NCBI GenBank assembly: GCA_016931455.1
Contig: JAFGES010000053.1
Location: forward strand, 1 to 36,128
DNA from: Desulfobacterales bacterium
GTDB taxonomy: Bacteria > Desulfobacterota > Desulfobacteria > Desulfobacterales > JAHDSC01
Direction: 5' to 3'
Length of the DNA stretch: 36,128 nt
Positions 23,975 to 33,120 of the stretch are shown here, piece after piece (position 1 is the stretch's first letter; the number at the start of each line of letters is the position of its first letter). The notes beneath the pieces were generated by a model, which did no database searches, was not told where the DNA came from, and saw only the letters and a list, made by a program, of their open reading frames with translations. Made by a program: the position numbers and the translations under genes.

Positions 23975-24484
23975 TTATTCTCCCGAATTTTGACGGGTTG
24001 TCACGGGAAAATTTTTTGAAACCCAAGAGGCCCATCCACCGGTCATGATTTTGATATTTTCATAGCCCATCATTCCGATTAATTCTGCTAAATCATCAGG
24101 TTTCGTATCCATTAGATCGCTACCATATATAATAATTACGGAGTTTTTGTTGTTTAATAACTTTTCTAATTCAGACAGTTGCTCATATATGTTTTCAAAT
24201 GGAAAATTAAAAGCGCCTGGAATATGGGCTGAATGAAAATTATCTGCGGAACGTAAATCAAGAAAAATGATCATGCCGGATTCTAAAAGTGCGGAAGCCT
24301 TTTCAACGGATATTTTTTCGTTCCTCTGCTCTGAATCATTGATCTCAACAGTCACGAATAACTCCATAGGGTTCGGCCGAACGGCGTTAAAAAAAAATCC
24401 GAAGACCAAAGCAAGAATACTTATTATTAAAACCTCTTTAATGAGCCCAAGATTAAACATATTTAGAAATGTATGTGCTCTCAT
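23975..24484 (-). CDS. Membrane-anchored rhodanese-like protein, no active Cys
   Basis: I chose ATG 24484 (MRAHTFLNMFNLGLIK); a TTG at 24493 would add three residues. The 169-aa protein has one N-terminal membrane anchor (about 13-34) and a rhodanese fold (IIFLDLRSADNFHSAHIPGA and ending in GGWASWVSKNFPV). The active loop reads IIYGSDLMDTKPDD with no cysteine, so it cannot form a persulfide and probably binds rather than transfers sulfur. The domain faces the periplasm by topology. It precedes the DoxX/MauE gene by 13 bp. Confidence 0.82.
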   Translation of the reverse strand: MRAHTFLNMFNLGLIKEVLIISILALVFGFFFNAVRPNPMELFVTVEINDSEQRNEKISVEKASALLESGMIIFLDLRSADNFHSAHIPGAFNFPFENIYEQLSELEKLLNNKNSVIIIYGSDLMDTKPDDLAELIGMMGYENIKIMTGGWASWVSKNFPVTTRQNSGE

Positions 24485-24709
24485 CTGTTCCAATTTATCT
24501 ATTTTTTATTCGTTTATTTCGAGTGAATATGAATATAAAGAAATGAAGTGAATGTGTCAAGAAAGGGTGTAGCGCGAGTTGAAATTAGATGTTTAAACCC
24601 ATCCGGGATTTTTTTTGCGATCTGTTTGATAAAAATTAAAATTAAGATTATGGTTCAACGAAATAAATATTTTCTTTCAATGGATTAAGAAGCGAGGGCT
24701 TAATGCATC

Positions 24710-25207
24710 ATGAATAAAACGGAAAACTACAAGCTTGTACCCAAAAAGGGAAATCGAAAATGTTTCGGATGCGGTTTAGATAATCCTGCAGGACTTCAAA
24801 TGAAATTTTATTCAAACGGGGAATCCCTTTTTTCATGGCTGACGGTGCCGGATCACCTTTGTGGATGGAATGACCTGGTCCATGGCGGGGTTATATCAAC
24901 CATCTTGGATGAAATTATGAGCTGGTCGGCAATTTATTTGCTAAAAAAAATTATTTTAACAAAATCCATAACTGTTGACTTCATAAAACCTGTTTTTAGC
25001 GGCAAAGAATTAAAAGTTGAAGGCAAGGTGTTTGAGGTAAAAAATGAAAAAGAAGCCATACTGGAAGGCCTCATTTATGACACAAATGGTAAAATCCATG
25101 CAAAATCACGAGGGACTTTTGCACTTCTCCAACCTGAAGTGGCTCAGAGATTGGGTATTATGGATGAAAAAACGCTGAAAGATTTTGAACCTCTTCTTCG
25201 GCCATGA
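24710..25207 (+). CDS. PaaI/YigI-type hotdog thioesterase
   Basis: The 165-aa protein has the hotdog core: an N-terminal Cys-rich NRKCFGCGLDNPAGLQMKFY, the catalytic-helix region DLVHGGVISTILDEIMSW (about residues 63-80) with the HGG motif, then strands TKSITVDFIKPVFSGKELKV. It likely hydrolyses acyl-CoA thioesters in the cytoplasm. The substrate is unknown. It is divergent from the rhodanese gene and followed by a GNAT acetyltransferase 124 bp downstream on the same strand. Confidence 0.88.
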   Translation: MNKTENYKLVPKKGNRKCFGCGLDNPAGLQMKFYSNGESLFSWLTVPDHLCGWNDLVHGGVISTILDEIMSWSAIYLLKKIILTKSITVDFIKPVFSGKELKVEGKVFEVKNEKEAILEGLIYDTNGKIHAKSRGTFALLQPEVAQRLGIMDEKTLKDFEPLLRP

Positions 25208-25331
25208 TCAATATAAAAGCAGATAACCGCCACTGTAGGGGCGCAAAGTTTCTAAAAGGTAGGTTAAGGGCTTTAGATACCGAATGTTGGATTCCAATTC
25301 AAGTAGATACATGGCTAAAGGATATGATAAG

Positions 25332-25796
25332 ATGATTCGAATTATTGAAGCCCATACACCTGAAGAATTTCTGGAAGCTAAAGCGTTGTTTTACGAGTAC
25401 GCTGATAACCTGGGAATTGATTTGGTTTTTCAGAACTTTTCACATGAAATGCAGCATTTGGAGCTGATTTATTCGCCCCCGAAAGGTATTCTTCTTCTGG
25501 CTGAAGAAAATCATGCAGCTATCGGTTGTGTGGCCTTGAGACCGCTTGATGATGCCACCTGCGAAATGAAAAGATTATATGTCAAGCCGTCAGCGCGCGG
25601 AGAAGGCATCGGCAGGGCACTATGTGAAAAGGTTATCGAAAAGGCAAAAGAATATGGGTACATGCGCATGCGTTTAGATACACTCTCATCGATGATCACT
25701 GCTCAGAAAATTTATAGCGGATTAGGTTTCAAAGAAATAGAACCCTATTATGAAAATCCGATTGAAAATACAGTTTATATGGAGCTGATTCTTTAA
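25332..25796 (+). CDS. GNAT-family N-acetyltransferase
   Basis: I chose ATG 25332 (MIRIIEAHTPEEFLEAKALF) behind AAGGA; upstream starts at 25284 and 25311 are possible. The 154-aa protein contains the acetyl-CoA site MKRLYVKPSARGEGIGRALC (R-x-x-G-x-G/A form) and the later YSGLGFKEIEPYYENPIE, which is typical of the small-molecule/amino-acid acetylating GNATs. Target unknown. It is convergent with the M16 peptidase gene. Confidence 0.88.
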   Translation: MIRIIEAHTPEEFLEAKALFYEYADNLGIDLVFQNFSHEMQHLELIYSPPKGILLLAEENHAAIGCVALRPLDDATCEMKRLYVKPSARGEGIGRALCEKVIEKAKEYGYMRMRLDTLSSMITAQKIYSGLGFKEIEPYYENPIENTVYMELIL

Positions 25797-25824
25797 AAAA
25801 AATGATAATGTTCTCTATCGCCGG

Positions 25825-28758
25825 CTATTCCCTCATAGGTTTTATCACTATTTGAGCTGCCTTATGATTATCAAGATATTGTTTTGCAACAACGGAGAGT
25901 TCATCCACAGCAATTGAATCATAATCTTTTATTATGGTTCGGCTCCATTCAAGTTGTTGCGGATACCTGGCGGAGTCCGTCAGCACTCTGTCCAGCCAGT
26001 ATGCGTTAAGCCGAAGCATTTCTTTGATGCTGGTAAGCATAGGCTTTACTGCGCGCCGTAATTCCTCTTGAGTCACCCCCTTTTCTGCAAGATTGGATAT
26101 GATATTTCGAACTTCTTTTAAAACGGTAGCCGTTTCCTTCGGAGCGACTTGAATCATGGCTTGCAGGACGCCATATCCCGGATAAGCTCGACTGCTTTTG
26201 TTATAGGAAAAAGGAGAATAAGCTGCACCTAGTTTTTCGCGTATACTCTCACGGAGCCGATCGGAAAAAATTTCAGAAAGTACGGAAAAACAGCGCGTTT
26301 TGTGAATATCCCAAAAATCCTCGGTGGGATAGGCAACAACGACCAGTGCCTTTGGAATTTCCGTGGGCACTGCAATTTCAAACGATTGCCCAATAGGAAA
26401 TATGGGTGATCCTGCTCTTTTTCTTTTATGTGAAAGAGCAACCGGACGGTGGGGAAAACTGCCGAAATATTTAGAGGCCGCAGCAATAACGGAATCCATA
26501 TCAAAATCTCCGACGATTGATACCTCGAATGCATCATTTTTTAATGCCGGATCAATCCAAGAACGAATATCCTCAAGGGTCAGCGTCTTAAAATCTTCAT
26601 AAACAGGAAGGCCGAAACGACTGTCGTTTCCGGCCAGAAAACGCTCACCGGAAAGATGCATGGCACCACTGATCGAACGAGATAAAGCCGAATATTTTTG
26701 CTTGAACTTTTCCATGCATAGTTTATAGGCGTCCTCACGATAGCCCGGATCAACTAAATGAGCATAAAGAAGCTGAAACAGTAAATAAATTTCTTTAGAA
26801 ACTGTTTTACCCTCAAACAAAAAACGGTCTTCGGATATATCGAACTTGATGCTTGTATTTTTACCCGCTAATGCCCGATCAATTTCATCGCGAGTTAGTG
26901 CGGCCAGTCCACTCTCATTCATGACTTCCGAAGTCAGCGCAGCGAGACCGGATTTGGAAGCCGGTTCTTCAGCCCTGCCATTGCCGAAGGCAATATTGAC
27001 CTGTACCTCATCTGCCTCGAAATCGGTCTTTTTTAAATTTAAGTAAACACCGTTTTCAAATTTAATCCGCAAAATTCCGAGGTCGGAAATTTCTCTTTTG
27101 TCGATAATCCGTCCGGATTTTCCAGGATCGGGAAGATAAGGAAATTTAACCGATTTTTTTTCAATCGGTTTTGAGACCTCTTGACGTCTGCTTTTGTTAT
27201 AGGTCGCGCGTATCAGTGCTTCAGGCTTTGTGGCTTTAGCGTCGATTTTTACGTTTCCCGTTACTAGAACCAACCGATGATTGGGCGCCCAGGTCTGTCT
27301 GAAGGATTCATTTGCCTGTTGGAGTGTCAAGGAATTTATAAACGGTGCGAATAGATTACGCTGCTGCTCCGGAGATTGAAAAACGCGATCATTGTTTAAG
27401 TTATACAAGATCTCTCGTGCCAGGGTGCGGCTGCTGCGTGTAGCCATGCTGTTGACCGCATTATCGAGTTCAGATAGAAAATCTTTTTTGACTCTTTCCA
27501 GCTCTGATTGTGTAAAGCCATAACACAATGCTGCTCTTAGTGTTTTTTCAAGTAATGTCAGCGTTTTTTTCCAGTTTTCAGGACTGCAGTCAGCTGAAAT
27601 TTGAGCATATTCAACATATTTTAAATGGATTCCTGAGCCGATAACAGCCGAGGTATAGGGGGTGCCCGGTTTGCCGATAAGTGTATCCAGCCGGTCCTGG
27701 ACGATTCGATCGGAAATATTTTTTATAAGGTCTTTTTTTTGGAAAGCCGATGAATCCGGTTCAGGTGTGATTTTCTTTAAAACCTCAATCGTAACGGTTG
27801 TATTTCCGGTCTCTTTCTCGAAATGATAAAATACTTTGAGACCTTTATGGTCAATGTTGCCGATATTCGGTTTGGATGCTGCCGGTGCTCGACTCGATAA
27901 CTTCTCAAAATTTTTTTTTATCAGTGAAGTCGCAAGGCTTATATCAAAGTCGCCTACCATCACCAGAACGATATTATCAGGGCGGTACCAGGTATCATAA
28001 AAATCTTTAAGTAGCTTCCGATCTGCTTTTTCGATGACTTCTTCGATTCCGATCGGCAGTCTTTTTGAAAACATTGCTTCAGGGAATTCAAACTTTAAGG
28101 TCGATACAAGGGTCCGATAGGACGCAGAGTCACGGGTACGTTTCTCTGCCAAAATTACGTTGCGCTCTCTTTCGATTTCCGATTGTAAAAGAAGTGCCCC
28201 TTCGGCATAGTCCTGCATGACTATCAGGCCTTTTTCGAGGTTTTCTCTATCTCCCTTTGGTAAAAGTACATCATAAATCGTTTCATTAAATCCGGTGCGC
28301 GCATTTGCATCCGGACCGAACTGCATCCCTATTTGCTGAAAATACTTTACAAGTTCGCCGGGTTGAAAATGTTTCGAACCACAAAATAGCAGGTGCTCCA
28401 AAAAATGCGCCAATCCTTGCTGCTTGTCCGATTCATTTAATGATCCGGCCTGAACATGCAAGTGCATCCCCACTCTGTCGACGGGGGTATGATTTTTCAT
28501 CAAAATATATCGAAAACCATTGGGTAATTTGCCGAATACAAGGGCTGGATCGGGCAAAATGTCGCTTTGCTCGTGCGACCATTTAGGTGGGCAATGGATA
28601 TCGTCGGCTATCGAATTGACAACGCTTAGATATTTTAAAAAAGAATGTTTAATGTAAGGGATATTGCTACAATTGGTGAACAGGAGAGTCAGTGAAATAC
28701 TTAAAATGGAATACCCTAAAATTTTTATAATAAAAGATCTGAAAAGCCTTTTAGGCAT
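25825..28758 (-). CDS. M16 family zinc metallopeptidase (pitrilysin-like)
   Basis: The 977-aa protein has the inverted zinc motif HFLEH (His118, Glu121, His122) in GLAHFLEHLLFCGSKHF and the distal Glu in NVILAEKRTRDSAS. Four M16 repeats are arranged as active half, inactive partner and two lower halves (second catalytic-like copy NGRAEEPASKSGLAALTSEV lacks the motif). The N-terminus has one hydrophobic stretch ending TLLFTNC, a possible signal or lipoprotein anchor, though the lipobox is poor. It is likely a periplasmic or surface oligopeptidase. ATG 28758 follows GGAG. It is the last gene of a minus-strand block with ppiD and AMMECR1. Confidence 0.9.
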   Translation of the reverse strand: MPKRLFRSFIIKILGYSILSISLTLLFTNCSNIPYIKHSFLKYLSVVNSIADDIHCPPKWSHEQSDILPDPALVFGKLPNGFRYILMKNHTPVDRVGMHLHVQAGSLNESDKQQGLAHFLEHLLFCGSKHFQPGELVKYFQQIGMQFGPDANARTGFNETIYDVLLPKGDRENLEKGLIVMQDYAEGALLLQSEIERERNVILAEKRTRDSASYRTLVSTLKFEFPEAMFSKRLPIGIEEVIEKADRKLLKDFYDTWYRPDNIVLVMVGDFDISLATSLIKKNFEKLSSRAPAASKPNIGNIDHKGLKVFYHFEKETGNTTVTIEVLKKITPEPDSSAFQKKDLIKNISDRIVQDRLDTLIGKPGTPYTSAVIGSGIHLKYVEYAQISADCSPENWKKTLTLLEKTLRAALCYGFTQSELERVKKDFLSELDNAVNSMATRSSRTLAREILYNLNNDRVFQSPEQQRNLFAPFINSLTLQQANESFRQTWAPNHRLVLVTGNVKIDAKATKPEALIRATYNKSRRQEVSKPIEKKSVKFPYLPDPGKSGRIIDKREISDLGILRIKFENGVYLNLKKTDFEADEVQVNIAFGNGRAEEPASKSGLAALTSEVMNESGLAALTRDEIDRALAGKNTSIKFDISEDRFLFEGKTVSKEIYLLFQLLYAHLVDPGYREDAYKLCMEKFKQKYSALSRSISGAMHLSGERFLAGNDSRFGLPVYEDFKTLTLEDIRSWIDPALKNDAFEVSIVGDFDMDSVIAAASKYFGSFPHRPVALSHKRKRAGSPIFPIGQSFEIAVPTEIPKALVVVAYPTEDFWDIHKTRCFSVLSEIFSDRLRESIREKLGAAYSPFSYNKSSRAYPGYGVLQAMIQVAPKETATVLKEVRNIISNLAEKGVTQEELRRAVKPMLTSIKEMLRLNAYWLDRVLTDSARYPQQLEWSRTIIKDYDSIAVDELSVVAKQYLDNHKAAQIVIKPMRE

Positions 28759-28855
28759 GATAATACTCCGTAAAAATATGACGATACTGTTTTAATTTTG
28801 ATTGTTTACGAATTCATATCGATAGAATTAAGAAAGATTATTTTGAAGAAGAGCA

Positions 28856-29425
28856 TTATTTTATTTCTGAAAAGCATTCGACCTCATATACTTTGACAGT
28901 CGTATTCGTGTCTCGCCAGCAATTTTTTATCATTCCCGCTTTTTGACAAAGATGCTCTAAAAAAACTTCTTTATCCGGTAATTGTTCCCAAACTTGCGGG
29001 AGGAAAGTCGCTGTGCTGGACCCCTGCGATAGTATGACGCCATGTATCCCCGGCTTCAGTTTTCTCTTTAAGTCTTCCGCATCTACGAAATCCATCACTG
29101 TTGGAACGGTAAGAACACTGATTTCAATTTCGATCTCGGGCAGTTCTTTCGCCGTCAAAGGGGGAAAACGAGGGTCTCTAAATGCAGCATGGATTGCATT
29201 TGCTTCGACACCGGAAATTAAAGATCTGACCGGTTCAATGGTGCCGATACAGCCTCTTAAAACACCGGCTTTGTGCAGGGTAACGAAGCAACCGCATTTT
29301 TTCAGAAGTGCAGGAGAAATATATTCCGGCCTTTCTATTTTAAAATTTCGGAAAAGCTCTGATTTTATAGTTGCACGAGCCAGTTTAAGCAGTATCTCTC
29401 GATCTTTATCAGTAAACTCAGACAT
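28856..29425 (-). CDS. AMMECR1 domain protein (AmmeMemoRadiSam system protein A-like)
   Basis: The 189-aa single-domain protein has the family core: FVTLHKAGVLRGCIGTIEPV (the conserved LRGCIG motif), then AAFRDPRFPPLTAKELPEIE and the closing GVILSQGSSTATFLPQVWEQ. The family is conserved in archaea and many bacteria, and its job is unclear; AmmeMemoRadiSam partners (Memo, radical SAM) are not in the window. ATG 29425 follows AGAGGAA. Neighbours on the same strand are the zinc-ribbon membrane protein and the M16 peptidase. Confidence 0.92.
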   Translation of the reverse strand: MSEFTDKDREILLKLARATIKSELFRNFKIERPEYISPALLKKCGCFVTLHKAGVLRGCIGTIEPVRSLISGVEANAIHAAFRDPRFPPLTAKELPEIEIEISVLTVPTVMDFVDAEDLKRKLKPGIHGVILSQGSSTATFLPQVWEQLPDKEVFLEHLCQKAGMIKNCWRDTNTTVKVYEVECFSEIK

Positions 29426-29516
29426 AATTTCCTCTCGCTCCTTACGGTAACATGGTGACGTATTTACCTTTCAATGCAACGCTGAAAACGAGCAAAAGGT
29501 AAGTGGAGCAGTATAA

Positions 29517-29747
29517 TTATTTAAAGAAAGCCCACCATAGGTAAAGAATTAATACCAACCACGAAATGACACAGACAAAATAGCTCAACCAATTGAAAGG
29601 TCTTTTAGCTTTACCGTGTTTATCGACTTTGCCGACTTTTTTTTTGCACGAAATGCAGACCCTTGCATAAAGGGGGAGTTCGGTAAAACACTCGGGACAT
29701 CTTTTGGATAAATAGTATCGTTTTCTGTTTTTGTCCTTATCAAGCAT
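29517..29747 (-). CDS. Small zinc-ribbon membrane protein (76 aa)
   Basis: The protein has a zinc ribbon from two Cys pairs (CPEC and CISC, residues 18-21 and 31-34) followed by a basic linker and one C-terminal membrane segment (WLSYFVCVISWLVLILYLWW). It starts 40 bp after the PpiD/SurA gene stop on the same strand, so co-transcription is likely. The C-terminal anchor leaves the ribbon in the cytoplasm. No named family. Confidence 0.75.
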   Translation of the reverse strand: MLDKDKNRKRYYLSKRCPECFTELPLYARVCISCKKKVGKVDKHGKAKRPFNWLSYFVCVISWLVLILYLWWAFFK

Positions 29748-29786
29748 TTCGTTGCTCTGTTCGGTCAGAATATATTGTTTGAGTTT

Positions 29787-31679
29787 TTATTCTAGAAAAT
29801 CTTTTTCAATAGAAATTTTGCTATTATTTCTTAAGTGTACCAACCATTGTTCAAAGGCTCTGAATCTTTTTTGTTGCAGTAGCTGCTCTTTAATCTTCTT
29901 TTTTTCTAATTTGAACCCTTGCGGACCGGGTTCTTTTCTTTCTTTGAACCGAATTACATAATTGCCTTTTTTGCCTTGGATGATATCTTCCGGTAATTGA
30001 TTCTTATCAGAAAGTTTAAAAGCAGCCTGGGCGATTTCTCTTTCTGATCCGATATGGGGGATTGAATCATTGCGCTTAAAAAAACCGGTTGTATTTAGGT
30101 TTAATTTTAACTTTTTACTTTCCATATCCATCGATTTGCCGTTTTTTAACTCCGCCAGAAAATCGACGGCATCCTTTTTTGCTTTTTCGTTCCGTTTATC
30201 TTTGGTCAAATCAACTTTGAGCTTTTCCTGTATCTCTTCAAATTCAGGAATCCTCTCAGGGTGCATTTCAATCGGCTGAAGAATGTAATAACCATCTCCA
30301 AGATCTAAAATATCACTGATCTCGAAAAGTGAAAGATTAAATGCTTCGGTTGCAAATTTACCTCGATTTTTGATTTCTTTGCTTGGACCGCTTTTGCCGA
30401 AAAAATCGGTAGTAAATATATTAAGTTTTCGTTCTTTGGCGGATTTTAGCAAATCGTCACCTTCAAATGATACCTCATTGACGATTTCGGCTTCTTCATA
30501 AGCGAGATTTTTAGCCTTTTCATCGGTTAATTTTTTTTGGATACCAAGTGCGGCTTCTGTGAGGGAGATAATTTTTTCCGGATTGATCTTTTCTACCTTA
30601 ATAATATGCCATCCGAATTGTGTTCTAACCGGTTCGCTGATTTCTCCGACATTCATGGAAAAGGCCTTATCTGCAAACGGTTGAACCATCGCTTCTTTTT
30701 CAAAAGCTCCAAGATAACCGCCGCGATCCTTGCTCGGACATTCGGAATACTTTTTAGCCAATTCGGCAAAGTCTTTGCCTTCCTTAGCCATTTTTAGAAT
30801 ATCCAGGGCTTTTGTTTTTCCTTTTTCAATATTTTCAACCGATGCATTGGAATCGGTTTTTAATAAAATATGCCGTGCTTCCACGGTTTTGTTTTTTTGA
30901 AATTCTTTTTGATTTGTTTCATAATATTCTTTAATTTCCGCATCCGTGAGTGTGACCGAAGGCTTATATTTTTCCGGTTCAAAGCGCAAATAACGAACTT
31001 TTATTTCCGGCTCTATTTTGTAAGATGCTTTATGATTATCATAAAAGATTTTCATTTCATCAGCGGAGAGTTCGATATCTTTATATCGATCCGGTTCAAA
31101 CAGCACGAAATCGATATTGACCGACAAATTATTCCAATTGTACCATTCTTCGGCTTCTGCATCTGAAACCTTGATACTGCCGGTTACAAGTGATCTTAAT
31201 TTATTTATGAGCATTGATTCTTTTTGAAGGATTTCGAATTCTTCAGGAGTCAATCGATTACGGTTCAAGACCATTTCATATAGCCGTTGATTAAAATTAC
31301 CATTGCTCTGAAATGCATCAAAGTTCCGAATTGCTTCAACCAGTTCATCATTGGAAACTCTAAAACTGAGACTTTTCGCCTCCTGAATCAACAGTTTTTG
31401 GTCGATCAGCTGATTTACAGCTTGTTTTTTTATCTGCAGCATCTTGATCATTTCCTCATTCAAGTTGTTACCGAATCGTTGACGATACTGCTCGATAAGA
31501 TTGTTATATGTCTCTCGGTACGCTTCAATTGTGATCGTTTCTCCATTAACAAGTGCAATTCTGCCTGATCTTTGTGAACGAAAGCTTCCAACCCCCCAGA
31601 ATACAAATACAACTACAATTGCACCTAAAAGGACTTTGATTATCCAAGCCCCGGCGTTTTTTCGCATTAAATTGAGCAT
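29787..31679 (-). CDS. ppiD: PpiD/SurA-type membrane-anchored peptidyl-prolyl isomerase
   Basis: The 630-aa protein has a short cytoplasmic start, one anchor (about residues 12-32), a SurA-like N-terminal chaperone region (residues 40-240) and a parvulin domain (about 268-360: VEARHILLKTDSNASVENIE, YSECPSKDRGGYLGAFEKEA, then TQFGWHIIKVEKI). A second, degenerate parvulin-like part and a C-terminal helical lobe follow. It helps newly exported envelope proteins fold. Length and plan match PpiD. ATG 31679 follows AGAGGAATT. It heads the block of ppiD, the zinc-ribbon protein, AMMECR1 and the M16 peptidase. Confidence 0.9.
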   Translation of the reverse strand: MLNLMRKNAGAWIIKVLLGAIVVVFVFWGVGSFRSQRSGRIALVNGETITIEAYRETYNNLIEQYRQRFGNNLNEEMIKMLQIKKQAVNQLIDQKLLIQEAKSLSFRVSNDELVEAIRNFDAFQSNGNFNQRLYEMVLNRNRLTPEEFEILQKESMLINKLRSLVTGSIKVSDAEAEEWYNWNNLSVNIDFVLFEPDRYKDIELSADEMKIFYDNHKASYKIEPEIKVRYLRFEPEKYKPSVTLTDAEIKEYYETNQKEFQKNKTVEARHILLKTDSNASVENIEKGKTKALDILKMAKEGKDFAELAKKYSECPSKDRGGYLGAFEKEAMVQPFADKAFSMNVGEISEPVRTQFGWHIIKVEKINPEKIISLTEAALGIQKKLTDEKAKNLAYEEAEIVNEVSFEGDDLLKSAKERKLNIFTTDFFGKSGPSKEIKNRGKFATEAFNLSLFEISDILDLGDGYYILQPIEMHPERIPEFEEIQEKLKVDLTKDKRNEKAKKDAVDFLAELKNGKSMDMESKKLKLNLNTTGFFKRNDSIPHIGSEREIAQAAFKLSDKNQLPEDIIQGKKGNYVIRFKERKEPGPQGFKLEKKKIKEQLLQQKRFRAFEQWLVHLRNNSKISIEKDFLE

Positions 31680-31819
31680 ATAATTCCTCTTGATGTGTTC
31701 ATGTGCTGTGCTGATTTTTAGTAAAAATATATTTGATTTTCAAATATTAAGATATTTCAACGGCGTTTATGGTGTTTTAACACTATCGTTTGAAATAACA
31801 AATTTCTAAAAAATAAATG

Positions 31820-32068
31820 TTAAGCAATAAGCGTAATGGGTCTTTCATGACGATCAATTTTCATTCCGATGGATTCTGCGCAAAACGAGCAGATATATTC
31901 ATATTTATCCCCTTCCGGAAGAATGAGAAGTAGTCGTTTGCGCACAGGTACGGCCCTTTTGCATCGGGGACAATAAAGTTCGGTTGCATCAAACTCTTTG
32001 AACATTTTCGGACCCTTGGCCTGATCGGTAAATGCTCGGGAAGCTTGTGTAAAGCTTTTTAAATCCAT
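31820..32068 (-). CDS. Small zinc-ribbon protein (82 aa)
   Basis: The soluble protein has a zinc-binding knuckle pair, CPRC (residues 33-36) and CSFC (residues 60-63), flanking LLLILPEGDKYEY. No catalytic motif. ATG 32068 follows AAGAGGTGCAAGT. It lies 141 bp upstream of ppiD on the same strand. I do not recognise a named family. A nucleic-acid or protein adaptor role is possible. Confidence 0.75.
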   Translation of the reverse strand: MDLKSFTQASRAFTDQAKGPKMFKEFDATELYCPRCKRAVPVRKRLLLILPEGDKYEYICSFCAESIGMKIDRHERPITLIA

Positions 32069-32307
32069 ACTTGCACCTCTTAATTATTTTTTCGATCTGA
32101 TCCAATATTGTCGATTAAAGAAAATCTTTAATGTTCAATATGTTGTAGATTTTAAAATGAATTAAATATACTATTTTTAATCATGGAGTTTGTCAACAAT
32201 TTCTCACGGATCAAAACCACAAAACAAGCAGTCTTCGGGATTGTCGACCGAACCGCACCGGCAATCGCATTAAACGGCTTGAAAGAGTCCAACTAATAAA
32301 TTATTTA

Positions 32308-32344
32308 TTGACAGTGATAAAATCTTTTGTTAGTTGATTTTATC
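32308..32344 (+). promoter_or_regulatory. Candidate tRNA-Ala promoter with inverted repeat
   Basis: TTGACA (32308-32313) is a perfect -35; 17 bp later is TAGTTG, a weak -10. GATAAAATC (32316-32324) and GATTTTATC (32336-32344) form a perfect 9-bp inverted repeat, overlapping the -10 and the likely start. The tRNA starts at 32357. Confidence 0.45.
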
Positions 32345-32356
32345 AATTCAGATTAA

Positions 32357-32432
32357 GGGGCTGTAGCTCAGCTGGGAGAGCGCATGACTGGCAGTCATGA
32401 GGTCGACGGTTCGATCCCGTTCAGCTCCACCA
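32357..32432 (+). tRNA. tRNA-Ala (anticodon GGC)
   Basis: A 76-nt cloverleaf. The acceptor arm GGGGCTG pairs with CAGCTCC and has the alanine identity pair G3-U70. The anticodon stem CATGA/TCATG holds the loop CTGGCAG with anticodon GGC. The T loop is TTCGATC and CCA is encoded. A strong terminator follows. Confidence 0.97.
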
Positions 32433-32452
32433 TAAACTGCCAATTATAAAGA

Positions 32453-32486
32453 GGGGTTAGATCGGTCACGATTTAGCCCCTTTTTT
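32453..32486 (+). terminator. Rho-independent terminator after tRNA-Ala
   Basis: GGGGTTAGATCG (32453-32464) pairs with CGATTTAGCCCC (32469-32480), a 12-bp stem with two G-U pairs, around the loop GTCA, followed by six T. Confidence 0.92.
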
Positions 32487-32487
32487 A

Positions 32488-32853
32488 TTATTTCCTCCCT
32501 TCTGTTTGCTTCCGCCTGTCTGGCTCGCGTTTCGTTTCGAACCAGCCTTTTATGTGCCTGGCTCCCTGCAGGGTGAAGGCGTATCTCCAGCCCTTTCCCT
32601 TGACAAAATAACAACTCATAGAGAGGTCCTCCTTTCCGGGGAAGAACAGAGAACCTCCAAGTTTCCTACCACCCAGTTTCCGCCAGTTTTTATACACCCA
32701 GCTGATACTTTTTCGGAAAAACCAGGCGACCTCCTCGGGGCTGAGTATATTTTTCTCAAAATCCACTGTCAACGATTCCCCCCCGAACCTATGAACATTC
32801 GTGAGCTTTGTCCCAAAACGAAACAAGTTTCGAAATGGGACAAAGTCTTTCAC
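32488..32853 (-). pseudogene. Fused excisionase and integrase N-terminus remnant
   Basis: The open frame joins two pieces. Codons 30-77 read as an AlpA/excisionase-type helix-turn-helix (ILSPEEVAWFFRKSISWVYK, then LGGSLFFPGKEDL). At codon 79 (ATG 32619, with its own AAAGGAGG) an integrase arm-binding domain begins: VKGKGWRYAFTLQGARHIKG and WFETKRE. There a one-base loss breaks the frame; restoring it gives the usual EARQAEADRREE, and even then the frame ends at the tRNA terminator with no catalytic domain. So it is the decayed end of an integrated element. The likely excisionase start is the GTG at 32766. Confidence 0.7.
32806..32845. repeat. Long inverted repeat near the excisionase start
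   Basis: The arms CTTTGTCCCAAAACGAAAC (32806-32824) and GTTTCGAAATGGGACAAAG (32827-32845) pair in 16 of 19 positions around AA. The mismatches are an AAA against AAA block. Outer GTGA/TCAC extends the symmetry. It sits just outside the xis remnant and could be a recombination-protein or repressor site. Confidence 0.7.
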
Positions 32854-32879
32854 CTATCGCTACTATAATAAGGATTAGA

Positions 32880-32901
32880 AACGTTGGACGCGTCCAACGT
32901 T
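32880..32901. promoter_or_regulatory. Perfect 22-bp palindrome, operator-like
   Basis: The half-site AACGTTGGACG is followed directly by its exact complement, giving a fully symmetric 22-bp site. It lies between the excisionase remnant and the DUF4062 gene, about 220 bp before the latter, and is a likely binding site for a dimeric repressor. No repressor gene is adjacent. Confidence 0.65.
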
Positions 32902-33120
32902 GGGATACTGAAAACATCATATTTTCATTTTTTCAAGGTAGGCGGCTCCCAATATGTCGGTATCCTTTTCTTGACTTCACAGGGTGTTATGGTATGTCTG
33001 CAATAACTTCAGATGCGTGCGTTACCGTTACGGAAAAAAGTCAAACAGCTTGCACGTATCACCTTAGCTGTGCCCAGCTCGTCGGACAAAATTGAAACCT
33101 TTTTAAAAAAGCTTACAAAC

